Shown here one piece after another: positions 1-8,996 of a stretch of DNA of 61,834 bases (within the stretch, counting starts at the first letter, position 1; the number at the start of each line of letters is the position of its first letter). Position numbers and translations under genes: made by a program. The notes beneath the pieces were generated by a model. That model made no database searches. It worked only from the letters and a program-made list of their open reading frames with translations, and was not told the origin of the DNA. The DNA is taken from positions 1 to 61,834 of the forward strand of contig CALAMO010000036.1 of NCBI GenBank assembly GCA_937925855.1, in the 5' to 3' direction. The DNA is from an uncultured Thiotrichaceae bacterium. GTDB lineage: Bacteria; Pseudomonadota; Gammaproteobacteria; Thiotrichales; Thiotrichaceae.

Positions 1-2
1 GG

Positions 3-3000
3 ATGGGGCGCTGGTTATCCTTACAGCTGGCGCAGCAGACCGGTATTGCGGCCAATGTGCGCTATTTGTTTCCAGCGGAGATTACCTGGGAGCTACTGCG
101 TGCTGTGCTGCCGGACGTGCCGGAGCGTGATCCCTGTTCGCCTGGGCTATTGCGCTGGCGGCTGCTGCAAGAACTAGAACAAAACGCAGCGCGTTATCAG
201 CATGAGTTAGGCCACTATTTGGGTGCGACGGCTGGTCTAGCTGCAGCGGATGATGCCGCCGACTCACCCGGAAGCGTAGCAGGCGGTGCGACTGCGCTGG
301 ATGGGCGTGCCGCCTGGGACTTAGCCAAACAGATTGCCAGCGTGTTTGACGGCTATTTGTTTTTTCGGCCTGACTGGGTGCGGGCCTGGCACACTGAAAC
401 CCCACAAGACTGGCAGCAGCTGCTCTGGCAGCAGGTAATCACGCAGCCGGGACTGGATAATTGGGTCAACTTGCAAGCCCGCTTTATCCGCCAATTAGCC
501 AACACGCCCGCGCACCAACTGCCTGCACGCATCAGCTTTTTCTCCGTCCCCGCCTTATCGCCGCCTTATATCGAAATGATGACTAAAGTAGCCGAGAAAA
601 CGGAGGTCTGTTTCTATGTGATGAATCCTTCCTGGCAGTACTGGGGCGATATTGAATCCCGGAAGCGCAAAGTGAAGCGCCCGCTGCCTGAGCAGGAACA
701 TGTTAGTGTCGGTAATCCGTTATTGGCCTCATGGGGCACACAGGGGCGAGATTTTATTGAGAACCTGCGTGACATTGAACCCTACCCACACGAAGAGGAT
801 GCCTTTGTTGAGCCGGGCGGAGCCTCATTATTAGCCGGTATCCAGACCGATATGTTAAATCTGGAGGGAGCAGAGACATTTGCCGAACCGGTGGGCGCGG
901 CGTTTACTTTTGAAAGTGAGCGTGATGTTTCCTTACGGGTGCATGCCTGTCATTCGGCGATGCGTGAGGTCGAAGTGCTGCATGACCAGCTGCTGGCGGC
1001 TTTGGAAGCCAATAAGGCATTGACGCCCGCCGATATTGTGGTGATGTCGCCCGAAATCGAACACTACGCGCCGTTTGTGGAAGCGGTGTTTAGCAGCGCT
1101 GGTGTGCACTTACCCTACAGTATTGCCGATCAGCGCTTTGCCAGTGCAAAGAATATTATCGCGGCCTGTTTGCAGATGATGGAGCTGCCGCAGGGCCGGT
1201 TTGAGGCGGAAACGGTGTTCGCGCTGCTGGAATACCCGGAAATTCGCAGCAGCTTTGGGCTGGATGAGGGGCAGGTGCAGCAGTGCCGTGATTGGGTGCG
1301 CGCCGTCAACATTCGCTGGGGCGTAGATGAGACCTTTCGCGGTCAGTTTGCTAGCCAGACCACGTTTGAGCATACCTGGCTTTATGGGCTGGATCGCCTG
1401 CTGCTGGGGTATATGCTGCCGGGTGATGATTTGTTGGCTGGTGTGCTGCCGTATAATGCGTTGGAGGGCAGTGATGTCTGGGTGTTAGAGCGCCTGCTGC
1501 ACTATGTGCATACCCTGTTTCCACTGGCAAAGTGGTCGGAGCAGCGCGCTACCGTTGACGGTTGGTGTGAGCGTTTTCGGGGGCTAGTGGGCTATATATT
1601 CGCGGAAGACGTTGAGGTTTATCCGGTGACGCAGGCGCTAGATAAGCTGTCTGAGTCAGCGCGGCAGGCAGAGTTTGTACGCCCCGTCGCTTGGGCGGTG
1701 TTTCGGGATGCGCTTAATAGCCAGCTGGAACAAAATAACCGTGCCGATGGTTTTCTCGGCAGCGGGATTACCTTTTGTACACTGATGCCGATGCGCAGCG
1801 TACCGTTTAAGTTTGTTGCGCTGCTTGGCATGCAGGACGGTGGCTTTCCCCGGCAGGACACGCGGGTGAGTTTTGATAAGTTAGCGCGGGCTCAGCGGCG
1901 GCGCGGTGATCGTTCGCGTCGTGATGAGGACCGGTATCTGTTTTTGGAGAGCGTGCTGTCGGCGCGGGAGCAGCTGTACATCAGCTATATCGGGCAAAGC
2001 GTGTTGGATAATGCGCGGATTATGCCGTCGGTATTAGTGAGCGAACTGCTGGACTATGTGGAGCAGCGCTACGCCGTGACTGCGCAGCAGCTAACGACGC
2101 TGCACCCGTTGCAGGCCTTTAGTGCGCGCTATTTTGATGGCGCGCATCCCGCGCTGTTTAGTTATCGCAGCGAACTTGCAGCGCTCCAGCGCGCTCAGGC
2201 GAGCCAACACAGCGACCGGTTATTCTGGGACACACAGCAGCCGGCGCAGCTCGGCGAGCCGGAGGCCGCACTGCGTCAACTGACGCTCGCTGAGCTGATC
2301 CGTTTTTATCGCCAGCCCGCGCGCCAGTTTCTGCGCCAGCGTTTTGATCTGGTGTTGCATGAAGCGGCTGAGGCGCTGGCGGGGCGTGAGCCGTTTATGC
2401 TGGAAGCCTTTAGCGACAGCGTGATTAGCCAGCAGATTTTAAGCGGCCTGCCGCTGCATTCAGCCGCACAAACCGAGCGCCTGCTGCGGGCGCAGGGTTT
2501 ATTGCCACACGGCGTGCCGGGCGAGCTGCTGTTTGAGCAGCAGTATGGTGCTGTTACCCAGCTCGCGGCCCTGCTGCCGACGGCGACAAGGTCAGAGGTA
2601 CAGATTAAGCGTTCTATCGGGCAGTTTGAGCTGAGCGGTGAGCTGACGCAGGTGAGTCCACAGGGGCGGCATATCCTGTTATTTGGTCATGTTGGCGTTT
2701 GGCAGTGGCTGGATATTTGGCTGCACCATCTGGCGCTGAATGGTGCGGTGGAGCTGCCGCCAGACTGGATGCGGGAAACCTATGTGTATACCGCAGAGCA
2801 ATGCTATGTCCTCAGGCCAGTCGCCGATGCGACCCAGCAGCTGGCGCTGCTGCTCGAAGGCTATTGGCAAGGGCTGCAACAGCCGCTGCCGTTCTTGCCT
2901 AAATCAGCCTGGAAGATGATGCAGGCCCGAGAGATTGTGCCTGCTACGGCGCTGCGTGAATGGCGCGCGAATGACGCTTATCATCGCGGCGAGGCGCTGA

Positions 3001-3119
3001 AGCCGGAATATGCCCTGTTGTATCGCGGCCAGTCACCGATTGAAAGCCAGACCGATGAATTTATGTACTGGTCACGCCAGATTATCGGGCAGCTGTTAGC
3101 GGTGCGTGAGGTGATATAA
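3..3119 (+). CDS. recC: Exodeoxyribonuclease V gamma subunit RecC (5' end outside the window)
   Basis: This is the RecC subunit of the RecBCD helicase-nuclease, which processes double-strand breaks and reads Chi sites. The frame is open to the left edge. The first visible residues (MGRWLSLQLAQQTGIAAN) match an internal RecC stretch that lies some 40-45 residues from the N-terminus in E. coli (MAQWLQMTLSQKFGIAAN), so the true start is upstream. The 1038 residues seen cover most of the usual ~1120. The helicase-like region has the typical GITFCTLMPMRSVPFKFVALLGMQDGGFPR motif region near residues 590-620, followed by DEDRYLFLESVLSAR. recB and recD, which usually follow, are not downstream; the next gene is on the opposite strand. 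Confidence 0.93.
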   Translation: MGRWLSLQLAQQTGIAANVRYLFPAEITWELLRAVLPDVPERDPCSPGLLRWRLLQELEQNAARYQHELGHYLGATAGLAAADDAADSPGSVAGGATALDGRAAWDLAKQIASVFDGYLFFRPDWVRAWHTETPQDWQQLLWQQVITQPGLDNWVNLQARFIRQLANTPAHQLPARISFFSVPALSPPYIEMMTKVAEKTEVCFYVMNPSWQYWGDIESRKRKVKRPLPEQEHVSVGNPLLASWGTQGRDFIENLRDIEPYPHEEDAFVEPGGASLLAGIQTDMLNLEGAETFAEPVGAAFTFESERDVSLRVHACHSAMREVEVLHDQLLAALEANKALTPADIVVMSPEIEHYAPFVEAVFSSAGVHLPYSIADQRFASAKNIIAACLQMMELPQGRFEAETVFALLEYPEIRSSFGLDEGQVQQCRDWVRAVNIRWGVDETFRGQFASQTTFEHTWLYGLDRLLLGYMLPGDDLLAGVLPYNALEGSDVWVLERLLHYVHTLFPLAKWSEQRATVDGWCERFRGLVGYIFAEDVEVYPVTQALDKLSESARQAEFVRPVAWAVFRDALNSQLEQNNRADGFLGSGITFCTLMPMRSVPFKFVALLGMQDGGFPRQDTRVSFDKLARAQRRRGDRSRRDEDRYLFLESVLSAREQLYISYIGQSVLDNARIMPSVLVSELLDYVEQRYAVTAQQLTTLHPLQAFSARYFDGAHPALFSYRSELAALQRAQASQHSDRLFWDTQQPAQLGEPEAALRQLTLAELIRFYRQPARQFLRQRFDLVLHEAAEALAGREPFMLEAFSDSVISQQILSGLPLHSAAQTERLLRAQGLLPHGVPGELLFEQQYGAVTQLAALLPTATRSEVQIKRSIGQFELSGELTQVSPQGRHILLFGHVGVWQWLDIWLHHLALNGAVELPPDWMRETYVYTAEQCYVLRPVADATQQLALLLEGYWQGLQQPLPFLPKSAWKMMQAREIVPATALREWRANDAYHRGEALKPEYALLYRGQSPIESQTDEFMYWSRQIIGQLLAVREVI

Positions 3120-3177
3120 ATAGTGATAGTGCGTGGCTGCTAGTCGGTGAGTGCGATTAAGCGCCGCCTGCACGGAC

Positions 3178-4215
3178 TTAAGCGGCGGCAAACTCAATCT
3201 GCGTTTTCATGGCCTGCTGCCGATCATTGGCTAGGATAAAGGCATCCACGGCCTGCTCAAGCGGCAGGGAGTGTGAAATGAGTGGCTTCAAGTCGACCTG
3301 CCCGCTTTGCATCAGCTGTACCGCGACGGCAAATTCAGCATGAAAGCGGAACGAGCCGCGTAACTCCAGTTCCTTTGCGGTGATCGCCATCATGGGTAGC
3401 GGCATATCGCCGCCGATGCCGAGCTGCATAATAATACCGCGTGGGCGTATGGCTGGAATCGCGGCCTTCAGTGCATGATGTGAGCCGGTGCACTCAAACA
3501 GCACGTCAAAGTGGCCTTTGTTCGTGCTGTACTCGGCTAGCGCCTCGGGATGATCGGCCATATTCAGCGTCGTATCTGCTCCGGCGCTGCGGGCGTAGGC
3601 TAGGGCATTATCAACCAGCTCAGTCACCACAATCTCAGCGGCACCCGCATGCCGCGCGGCCACGACGGTAAGCGCGCCAATCGGGCCGCAGCCAGTGATT
3701 AAAACTCGTTTACCGGCCAAATCGCCCGCCCGGTTAACGGCATGCAGGCCGACGGAGAAAGGCTCCGCCATCGCGGCCTCGCCCGGCGTTAGGCCGGTTG
3801 CGTCAACACATTGACTGGCATCGACAATGAGTTCTTCCTGGAAAGCGCCCTGAATATGAGGAAAGGGCATCGCCGAGCCGTAAAAGCGCATGTGCAGACA
3901 TTGGTTAGGCAGCGCTTCCGCGCAGAACTGACAGTCCCCACAGGGACGTGATGGGCAGATGGCTACCAGTTGGTCTTGCTCTAAGCCGCTCACGCCTGCG
4001 CCCAACGTAGCAACAAAGCCAGAAAATTCATGTCCCGGCACCATCGGTTCTTGTAGTCGTACTGAGCCGAAGCCCGCATTATTGTAATAATGTAAGTCTG
4101 AGCCGCAGATGCCACCGCTGGCGACTCTGATTTTTACCTCTCCGGCCTGGGGTTGCGGAAGGCTACGCTGTTCGATTCTTAAGTCTTTTGCGTCGTGAAT
4201 GACTAATGCGCGCAT
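3178..4215 (-). CDS. idnD: L-idonate 5-dehydrogenase, zinc-dependent medium-chain dehydrogenase
   Basis: The 345-residue protein belongs to the zinc-containing medium-chain alcohol dehydrogenases and most resembles L-idonate 5-dehydrogenase, which oxidises L-idonate to 5-ketogluconate. Visible features are GGICGSDLHYY (catalytic zinc Cys) near residue 37, PGHEFSG (second ligand region), a four-Cys structural zinc loop (CGDCQFCAEALPNQC), and the nucleotide-binding GCGPIGALT. The frame stays open to about 4512, but the start at 4215 is preferred because it gives the family N-terminus (MRALVIHDAKD) and has GGAG nine bases upstream. It diverges from a gluconokinase across 114 bases, which supports a role in gluconate/idonate use. 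A related sorbitol- or threonine-type dehydrogenase cannot be excluded. Confidence 0.8.
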   Translation of the reverse strand: MRALVIHDAKDLRIEQRSLPQPQAGEVKIRVASGGICGSDLHYYNNAGFGSVRLQEPMVPGHEFSGFVATLGAGVSGLEQDQLVAICPSRPCGDCQFCAEALPNQCLHMRFYGSAMPFPHIQGAFQEELIVDASQCVDATGLTPGEAAMAEPFSVGLHAVNRAGDLAGKRVLITGCGPIGALTVVAARHAGAAEIVVTELVDNALAYARSAGADTTLNMADHPEALAEYSTNKGHFDVLFECTGSHHALKAAIPAIRPRGIIMQLGIGGDMPLPMMAITAKELELRGSFRFHAEFAVAVQLMQSGQVDLKPLISHSLPLEQAVDAFILANDRQQAMKTQIEFAAA

Positions 4216-4329
4216 AATATTCTCCGCTATGCAGTGGGCATTTTTAGTATTATGGATGGCCCTATGAATTGCAAGTGCCAGCCTTAAACGCGGCCCAATG
4301 CCGCGCTGCATGCACAGAAGGAGTCGTCG

Positions 4330-4938
4330 TTGAGCGGTAACACACCAAACGCTAATACAGCAGAACAAGCGGCGCAGCAAGCAAAGGCGGGTGCCAATGT
4401 TGCCCCCGCCGTCATGGTTGTCATGGGGGTGTCCGGTTGCGGTAAGTCGACGATTGCGGCGGCGTTGGCGGCGGCGCTGGACGCCCCTTATCTGGATGCT
4501 GACGATTATCATCCACCTGCTAACGTCGCCAAAATGAGCCGGGGTGAGCCGTTAGAAGATGCGGATCGTTGGCCGTGGCTTCAGCGTTTTGGGCGGGCGC
4601 TTAATGCGCACAGTACTCATTCATCAAATACTCATTCATCAAATACTCATGCATCCAATACGCGGTGCGTTGGGGCCTGTTCGGCGTTGAAGCGAAGCTA
4701 CCGTGAGGCGCTGAATGCTGCGGTGTTGCGCCCGGTATTATATATCCATCTGACGGGTAGCCGACAGCTACTATCAGAGCGTATCGGCGCCCGCAGTGGG
4801 CACTTTATGCCGTCCACACTACTCGACAGCCAGCTGGGTACGCTGGAAGCACCCGCAGCAGATGAGTTTGCGTTGACGCTGGCTATCAGCGGTTCGCCCA
4901 GGCAGATAGTCGCTGCCATCCTGGCGCAGCTCGCTTAG
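4330..4938 (+). CDS. Gluconokinase with an internal His/Ser/Thr/Asn repeat
   Basis: The protein is a GntK/IdnK-type gluconokinase, which phosphorylates D-gluconate to 6-phosphogluconate. It has the P-loop GVSGCGKST (residues 33-41), then LDADDYHPPANVAKMSRGEPLEDADRWPWL, all typical of the family, and a C-terminal RSGHFMPSTLLDSQLGTLE block. At 202 residues it is longer than the usual ~165-175. The excess is an N-terminal Asn/Ala-rich stretch (about 28 residues) and a low-complexity insert at residues 94-111 coded by three 15-base tandem repeats. The start is TTG, supported by GAAGGAG seven bases upstream. It diverges from the idonate dehydrogenase gene. The core motifs are intact, so it is probably active. 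Confidence 0.85.
   Translation: MSGNTPNANTAEQAAQQAKAGANVAPAVMVVMGVSGCGKSTIAAALAAALDAPYLDADDYHPPANVAKMSRGEPLEDADRWPWLQRFGRALNAHSTHSSNTHSSNTHASNTRCVGACSALKRSYREALNAAVLRPVLYIHLTGSRQLLSERIGARSGHFMPSTLLDSQLGTLEAPAADEFALTLAISGSPRQIVAAILAQLA
4615..4659 (+). repeat. In-frame 15-bp tandem repeat, three copies
   Basis: The unit ACTCATTCATCAAAT occurs twice exactly (4615-4629, 4630-4644) and a third time with two changes (4645-4659). It lies in frame inside the gluconokinase gene and codes for a five-residue T-H-S-S-N type repeat. Copy-number change would keep the reading frame. Confidence 0.95.
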
Positions 4939-4948
4939 CCCTTTGCAC

Positions 4949-5608
4949 TTAGCCCCTTAGGCTGATGATTGACCAGTTGTTTTGTTGGGCCACTGCCAAC
5001 AGCTCAGGGTCAGGATCAACCACGACGGGGTGATCCACCTGTTGCAGCAGCGGTAAATCATTATAGGAATCACTGTAAAAGTAGCTACCGCTCAGTGTTT
5101 CTGTGGGATGGTGTGCTAACCACTCCTGTAAGCGGGTGACTTTGCCCTCGCGGAAGGTGGGTACCCCGTCGATTAAACGGGTGTAGCGTCCGTTGTTCAT
5201 TTTGATTTCAATCGCCAGCAAGTGTTCGATCCCCAGCGCGCGCGCAATGGGCGCAGTGATGAAGCGATTGGTGGCGGTAATAATGATGAGCGTATGCTGC
5301 TGGGCGCGATGCTGCTGTACCAGTTCGTATGCCGCCGTGCTGATATTCGGCAGGATGGTTTCTTGCATGAACTGCTGGTGTAGCTCATCCAATTTTGCCG
5401 CTGTGGTTTCACTTAGGAATTTCTGTGAGAACTGGGCATACTCGTGAATGTCTAGCGTGCCTGCCTGATATTGGGCGTAAAAGTAGTCGTTCATCCGCTG
5501 GTATTCAAGCGCTTCGACCAGGCCGTGCCGCACCAAAAAATTGCCCCAGGCATGATCGCTGTCGGTTTGTAACAGCGTGTTATCCAGATCAAAAAGGGCC
5601 AGCGTCAT
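4949..5608 (-). CDS. HAD-superfamily phosphatase, subfamily IB (SerB-like)
   Basis: The 219-residue protein is a haloacid-dehalogenase-type phosphatase of the SerB-like IB group. Motif I is FDLDNTLL at residues 6-13, with the nucleophilic Asp and the acid/base Asp two residues later. Motif II is IIITATN (about residue 110), and motif III/IV is FYSDSYNDLPLL near residue 178. The long alpha-helical cap after motif I fits this subgroup. The substrate cannot be read from the sequence; relatives include phosphoserine and histidinol phosphatases. It is convergent with the gluconokinase, ten bases apart. Confidence 0.82.
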   Translation of the reverse strand: MTLALFDLDNTLLQTDSDHAWGNFLVRHGLVEALEYQRMNDYFYAQYQAGTLDIHEYAQFSQKFLSETTAAKLDELHQQFMQETILPNISTAAYELVQQHRAQQHTLIIITATNRFITAPIARALGIEHLLAIEIKMNNGRYTRLIDGVPTFREGKVTRLQEWLAHHPTETLSGSYFYSDSYNDLPLLQQVDHPVVVDPDPELLAVAQQNNWSIISLRG

Positions 5609-5748
5609 GGTGATTTCCCCAGAAGTGATTCATAAATGAGTGCTCACAGGTGCTTATCAATAAAAATTACCTATTGTACGCGGTTAAAATTGCTGAATGC
5701 GGGCGATTATGAAAAAATTGCAACATTAAGACTTGTTGGAGGTCAGTC

Positions 5749-6216
5749 GTGATCGATGAGGACGGTTTCCGTGCCAATGTTGGCATCATCCTCTGTAATT
5801 GCGACGGAAAAGTATTTTGGGGTAAGCGGCTTGGCCAAAACTCTTGGCAGTTTCCACAGGGTGGTATTGACCAAGGGGAAACGCCAGAGCAGGCCATGTA
5901 CCGGGAATTACATGAAGAAACGGGACTCAAGCACAATCATGTTGAAGTCGTAGGCCAAACCGATGGTTGGCTACGTTATCGCATCCCCCATTATATGATA
6001 CGTCGTCGCTCTAAACCGCTGTGTATCGGCCAGAAACAACGTTGGTTTCTGGTGCGTATGCTCTGTGGTGATACAGATGTTAATTTACAGGCAACGTCCA
6101 AACCTGAGTTTGACCATTGGGAATGGGTAGATTATTGGACACCTGCACGAAAGGTAGTATTTTTTAAGCGACGGGTGTACCGCCGCGCCTTAAATGAGTT
6201 GGAAGTGTTGTTGTAA
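5749..6216 (+). CDS. rppH: RNA pyrophosphohydrolase RppH
   Basis: RppH removes pyrophosphate from the 5' end of transcripts and so starts RNase E-dependent mRNA decay. The 155-residue protein has the family N-terminus ([17 protein letters not shown]) and a complete Nudix box, [22 protein letters not shown], at about residues 38-59. The conserved SWQFPQGG sits just before it, and the C-terminal [10 protein letters not shown] block fits RppH. The start is GTG with GGAGGT about seven bases upstream. It is followed by a 176-base leader and then hemL. Confidence 0.95.
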   Translation: MIDEDGFRANVGIILCNCDGKVFWGKRLGQNSWQFPQGGIDQGETPEQAMYRELHEETGLKHNHVEVVGQTDGWLRYRIPHYMIRRRSKPLCIGQKQRWFLVRMLCGDTDVNLQATSKPEFDHWEWVDYWTPARKVVFFKRRVYRRALNELEVLL

Positions 6217-6240
6217 GCGTCGAAAAGGCTAGAATGCGCG

Positions 6241-6326
6241 GCCTGTAATGTTCAGGCTTAAGTCTGAGACTAGTGTCCCGACAGCACTCATAGGCGCAAG
6301 TCGAGCACCTGCAAATCTGTGGGTGC
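6241..6326 (+). promoter_or_regulatory. Possible structured leader between rppH and hemL
   Basis: Two hairpins stand out. One is TCAGGC (6252-6257), loop TTAA, GTCTGA (6262-6267). The other is an 8-bp stem GCACCTGC (6305-6312), loop AAATCT, GTGGGTGC (6319-6326), with G-T pairs. GCCTG at 6241-6245 can also pair with CAGGC at 6253-6257, which would exclude the first hairpin. The second hairpin is followed by TTGTT and could instead be a weak rppH terminator. No known riboswitch is recognised. Confidence 0.3.
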
Positions 6327-6392
6327 TTGTTCCCCGAACGGATTAATCCTATCATCCCGCTTTTCGGTAATTTCTAATGACGAGGCGAGACC

Positions 6393-7691
6393 GTGACCAA
6401 ATCCGAAGCACTTTTTCAGCAGGCGCAGCAGACTATTCCTGGCGGTGTTAATTCACCAGTGCGGGCTTTCCGGGGTGTGGGCGGAACACCGCGCTTTATC
6501 GCACGCGCCGAAGGTGCCTATATGTATGATGTGGATGGTAATAAATACATCGATTATGTCGGCTCCTGGGGGCCTATGGTTGCCGGACATGCACACCCTG
6601 AGGTGGTTGAAGCCGTGCGCGAAGCGGCTTTTGATGGTTTGAGTTATGGCGCGCCGACTGAAATTGAAATCACGATGGCGGAGAAAATGTGTGCGCTGAT
6701 TCCGTCGATGGATATGGTGCGCATGGTGAGTTCGGGTACTGAAGCGACGATGTCTGCCATTCGGCTGGCGCGGGGATATACCGGCCGTAATTTCATTGTG
6801 AAATTTGAAGGTGGCTATCACGGCCACGGTGATTCCCTGCTGGTGAAGGCCGGTTCTGGTGCGCTGACGTTTGGGGAGCCCAATTCGCCTGGTGTCCCCG
6901 CTGAGCTGGCGCAGTATACGCTGACCTTAGATTACAATAACAGTGAGCAGGTACGTGAGGTATTCGCGCAAAAGGGTGCGGAGATCGCCTGTATTATCGT
7001 CGAGCCTATTTCGGGCAATATGAACTGTATTCCACCGCTACCGGGCTTTTTAGAAACGCTGCGTGAGGTGTGTGATGCCAGCGGAGCCGTGTTGATTTTT
7101 GATGAGGTGATGACGGGGTTTCGTGTGGCGAAGGGTGGGGCGCAGGAAGTCTACGGCGTCAACGCGGATTTAACCACGCTGGGCAAAATTATTGGTGGGG
7201 GTATGCCGGTGGGTGCGTTTGGCGGTAAGCGTGAAATTATGGCGCATCTGTCACCGTTGGGTGCGGTCTATCAGGCCGGAACGTTGTCAGGCAATCCGAT
7301 TGCAATGACCGCTGGCTTGAAGACGCTGGAAATTATTTCCCGCCCAGGCTTTTATGCGGAGCTCAGCGCGAAAACCGCGCAGTTTGTCGCCGGGATGCAG
7401 GTCACAGCGGATGCTGCGGGCGTGCCGCTGAGTACGCATCAGGTGGGCGGCATGTTTGGTCTGTTTTTCAGCGCAACGCGGCCTATTTCGACATACCAAC
7501 AGGTGACGCAGTGCAATACCGCCTTCTTCAGCAGGTTCTTTCACGGTATGTTGGCGCATGGAATTTATTTGGCACCGTCGGCTTACGAGGCAGGATTTGT
7601 ATCAAATGCACATACCGAGGCCGATATTGCTGCTACAATAGCGGCAGCAGAGGCGGTGTTCGCGGCGCAGTTGTTGGAACAGGATGGCTGA
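6393..7691 (+). CDS. hemL: Glutamate-1-semialdehyde 2,1-aminomutase
   Basis: HemL is the PLP enzyme that turns glutamate-1-semialdehyde into 5-aminolevulinate, the second step of the C5 haem pathway in the cytoplasm. The 432-residue length is normal. Features are [16 protein letters not shown] at residues 16-31, the cofactor loop [25 protein letters not shown] near residue 235, and the PLP lysine in [18 protein letters not shown] near residue 264. The start is GTG after a GAGGCGAG element. It lies alone on its strand, between rppH and an exported protease; hemJ for a later step of the pathway is at 39.2 kb. Confidence 0.97.
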   Translation: MTKSEALFQQAQQTIPGGVNSPVRAFRGVGGTPRFIARAEGAYMYDVDGNKYIDYVGSWGPMVAGHAHPEVVEAVREAAFDGLSYGAPTEIEITMAEKMCALIPSMDMVRMVSSGTEATMSAIRLARGYTGRNFIVKFEGGYHGHGDSLLVKAGSGALTFGEPNSPGVPAELAQYTLTLDYNNSEQVREVFAQKGAEIACIIVEPISGNMNCIPPLPGFLETLREVCDASGAVLIFDEVMTGFRVAKGGAQEVYGVNADLTTLGKIIGGGMPVGAFGGKREIMAHLSPLGAVYQAGTLSGNPIAMTAGLKTLEIISRPGFYAELSAKTAQFVAGMQVTADAAGVPLSTHQVGGMFGLFFSATRPISTYQQVTQCNTAFFSRFFHGMLAHGIYLAPSAYEAGFVSNAHTEADIAATIAAAEAVFAAQLLEQDG

Positions 7692-7736
7692 GCGCTCAGA
7701 CCGATTTTCTTAACATAATCATGTGAGTTACAAGGA

Positions 7737-8996
7737 ATGTATCGACTGATTCTTACGCTGCTGTGGGTGGTCGGGCTGCTGTACCCATCCGCTTATGCCA
7801 TTACCCGTTCCACCAGCCTCTACACGGAGGCTGAGCAATCGATTTATCAAATCCAGGTGCTCAACCGTAAAACCGGTAACAAAACTACCATTGGCTCTGG
7901 TTTCCTCATTGAGCGTGGCGATATCCTTGCGACGAATTATCATGTGGTGAGCGACTATGTCGATGACCCCGGTAGTTTCCGGCTGGAATACCTGTCGACC
8001 ACTGATGAGAGCGGTGAGCTAGAGCTGCTGGGCGTTGATATTCTACATGATCTAGCTGTGCTGAAAGCGGATGGGTTGTTGGGGAAGCCGCTACAGACGG
8101 ATGATGTGCCGGAGAAGGGGGCGGAACTTTACTCGCTAGGTAATCCGCTTGACCTGGGTTTTTCTATTGTGCCTGGCACCAATAATGGCATTCTTAGTAA
8201 TACGGAAGACCATAATATCCTGTTCTCCGGTAATCTTAATCCGGGGATGAGCGGTGGCCCGACGCTGAATGAAAACGGCCATGTGATTGGGATCAATGTC
8301 GCGACCGCCGGTAATGACGTTAGCTTTCTGGTCTCGGTGCAGTACCTTAATATCCTGCTGGAAAAAATCAAGATGCGCAGCTTTAAGCCGCCGGATGATT
8401 TACACGGCGATATTACCAACCAGCTCAGCAGCCATAGTATAGAGATGCTGGAACGTCTGCTGGACAATGAATGGAAGACGCTGCGTATCGGTCAGTTTGA
8501 GGTGCCTGCTGAAATGGGGCGTTCGATCAGCTGCTGGGACAGCAGTACCGAACCGGAGGAGCGCGGGCTGATGACTATTTTTGCTGCACAATGCTCCAAC
8601 GATTTGCAGATTTATCTCAATAATAAAGTGACGGTAGGGGGCATGCAGTATCAGTATAACTGGTATGAGGCGAAGACGATGATTCCGCCGCGTTTCTATC
8701 GCAGTTATGAAAGCATGAATAACAGCGGCTTACAGGCCAACGCAGATAAAAAAAGTGTGACCGACTTTAGCTGTCACACTCGTTTTGTGCAGGTTGCCGC
8801 TCAGCATTTTAAGATGACGGTTTGCCGGCGTGACTATCGGCGTTATTCTGGCCTAAGTGACGTGCTGGTGACCGGCGCGATGGTGAGTGAAAAACAGCGC
8901 GGTCTGCTGTTCGACTTGTATATGCCGGGTTCTGACTTTCAGCAGGCTATTCGGCTGCTAAAGCGCATGTTGGAGGCGTTTCAATGGCGCAGCTAG
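7737..8996 (+). CDS. Exported trypsin-like serine protease (S1C/HtrA-like, no PDZ domain)
   Basis: A 21-residue signal peptide is followed by a trypsin-like domain with the catalytic triad visible: His69 in ATNYHVV, Asp105 in LHDLAVL and Ser172 in LNPGMSGGPT. The domain spans roughly residues 30-215. The C-terminal 200 residues are Cys-containing, have no PDZ sequence and match no family I can name. The gene overlaps the following FHA-domain gene by 13 bases, so the two are probably co-translated. Placement is periplasmic or extracellular. HtrA-type quality control or processing of a specific partner are both possible; the substrate is unknown. Confidence 0.82.
   Translation: MYRLILTLLWVVGLLYPSAYAITRSTSLYTEAEQSIYQIQVLNRKTGNKTTIGSGFLIERGDILATNYHVVSDYVDDPGSFRLEYLSTTDESGELELLGVDILHDLAVLKADGLLGKPLQTDDVPEKGAELYSLGNPLDLGFSIVPGTNNGILSNTEDHNILFSGNLNPGMSGGPTLNENGHVIGINVATAGNDVSFLVSVQYLNILLEKIKMRSFKPPDDLHGDITNQLSSHSIEMLERLLDNEWKTLRIGQFEVPAEMGRSISCWDSSTEPEERGLMTIFAAQCSNDLQIYLNNKVTVGGMQYQYNWYEAKTMIPPRFYRSYESMNNSGLQANADKKSVTDFSCHTRFVQVAAQHFKMTVCRRDYRRYSGLSDVLVTGAMVSEKQRGLLFDLYMPGSDFQQAIRLLKRMLEAFQWRS

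Noticed and set aside
4216-4512. N-terminal extension of the idonate dehydrogenase frame
   Set aside because: It is Arg-rich shadow sequence of the divergent gluconokinase gene; the family start and ribosome site are at 4215.
4615-4659. CRISPR-like array
   Set aside because: The units are contiguous 15-base in-frame repeats without spacers.
6262-6270. CTGAGA in the hemL leader as part of a TPP riboswitch
   Set aside because: The rest of the thi-box (ACCTGATCTGG-type region and partner stems) is missing.
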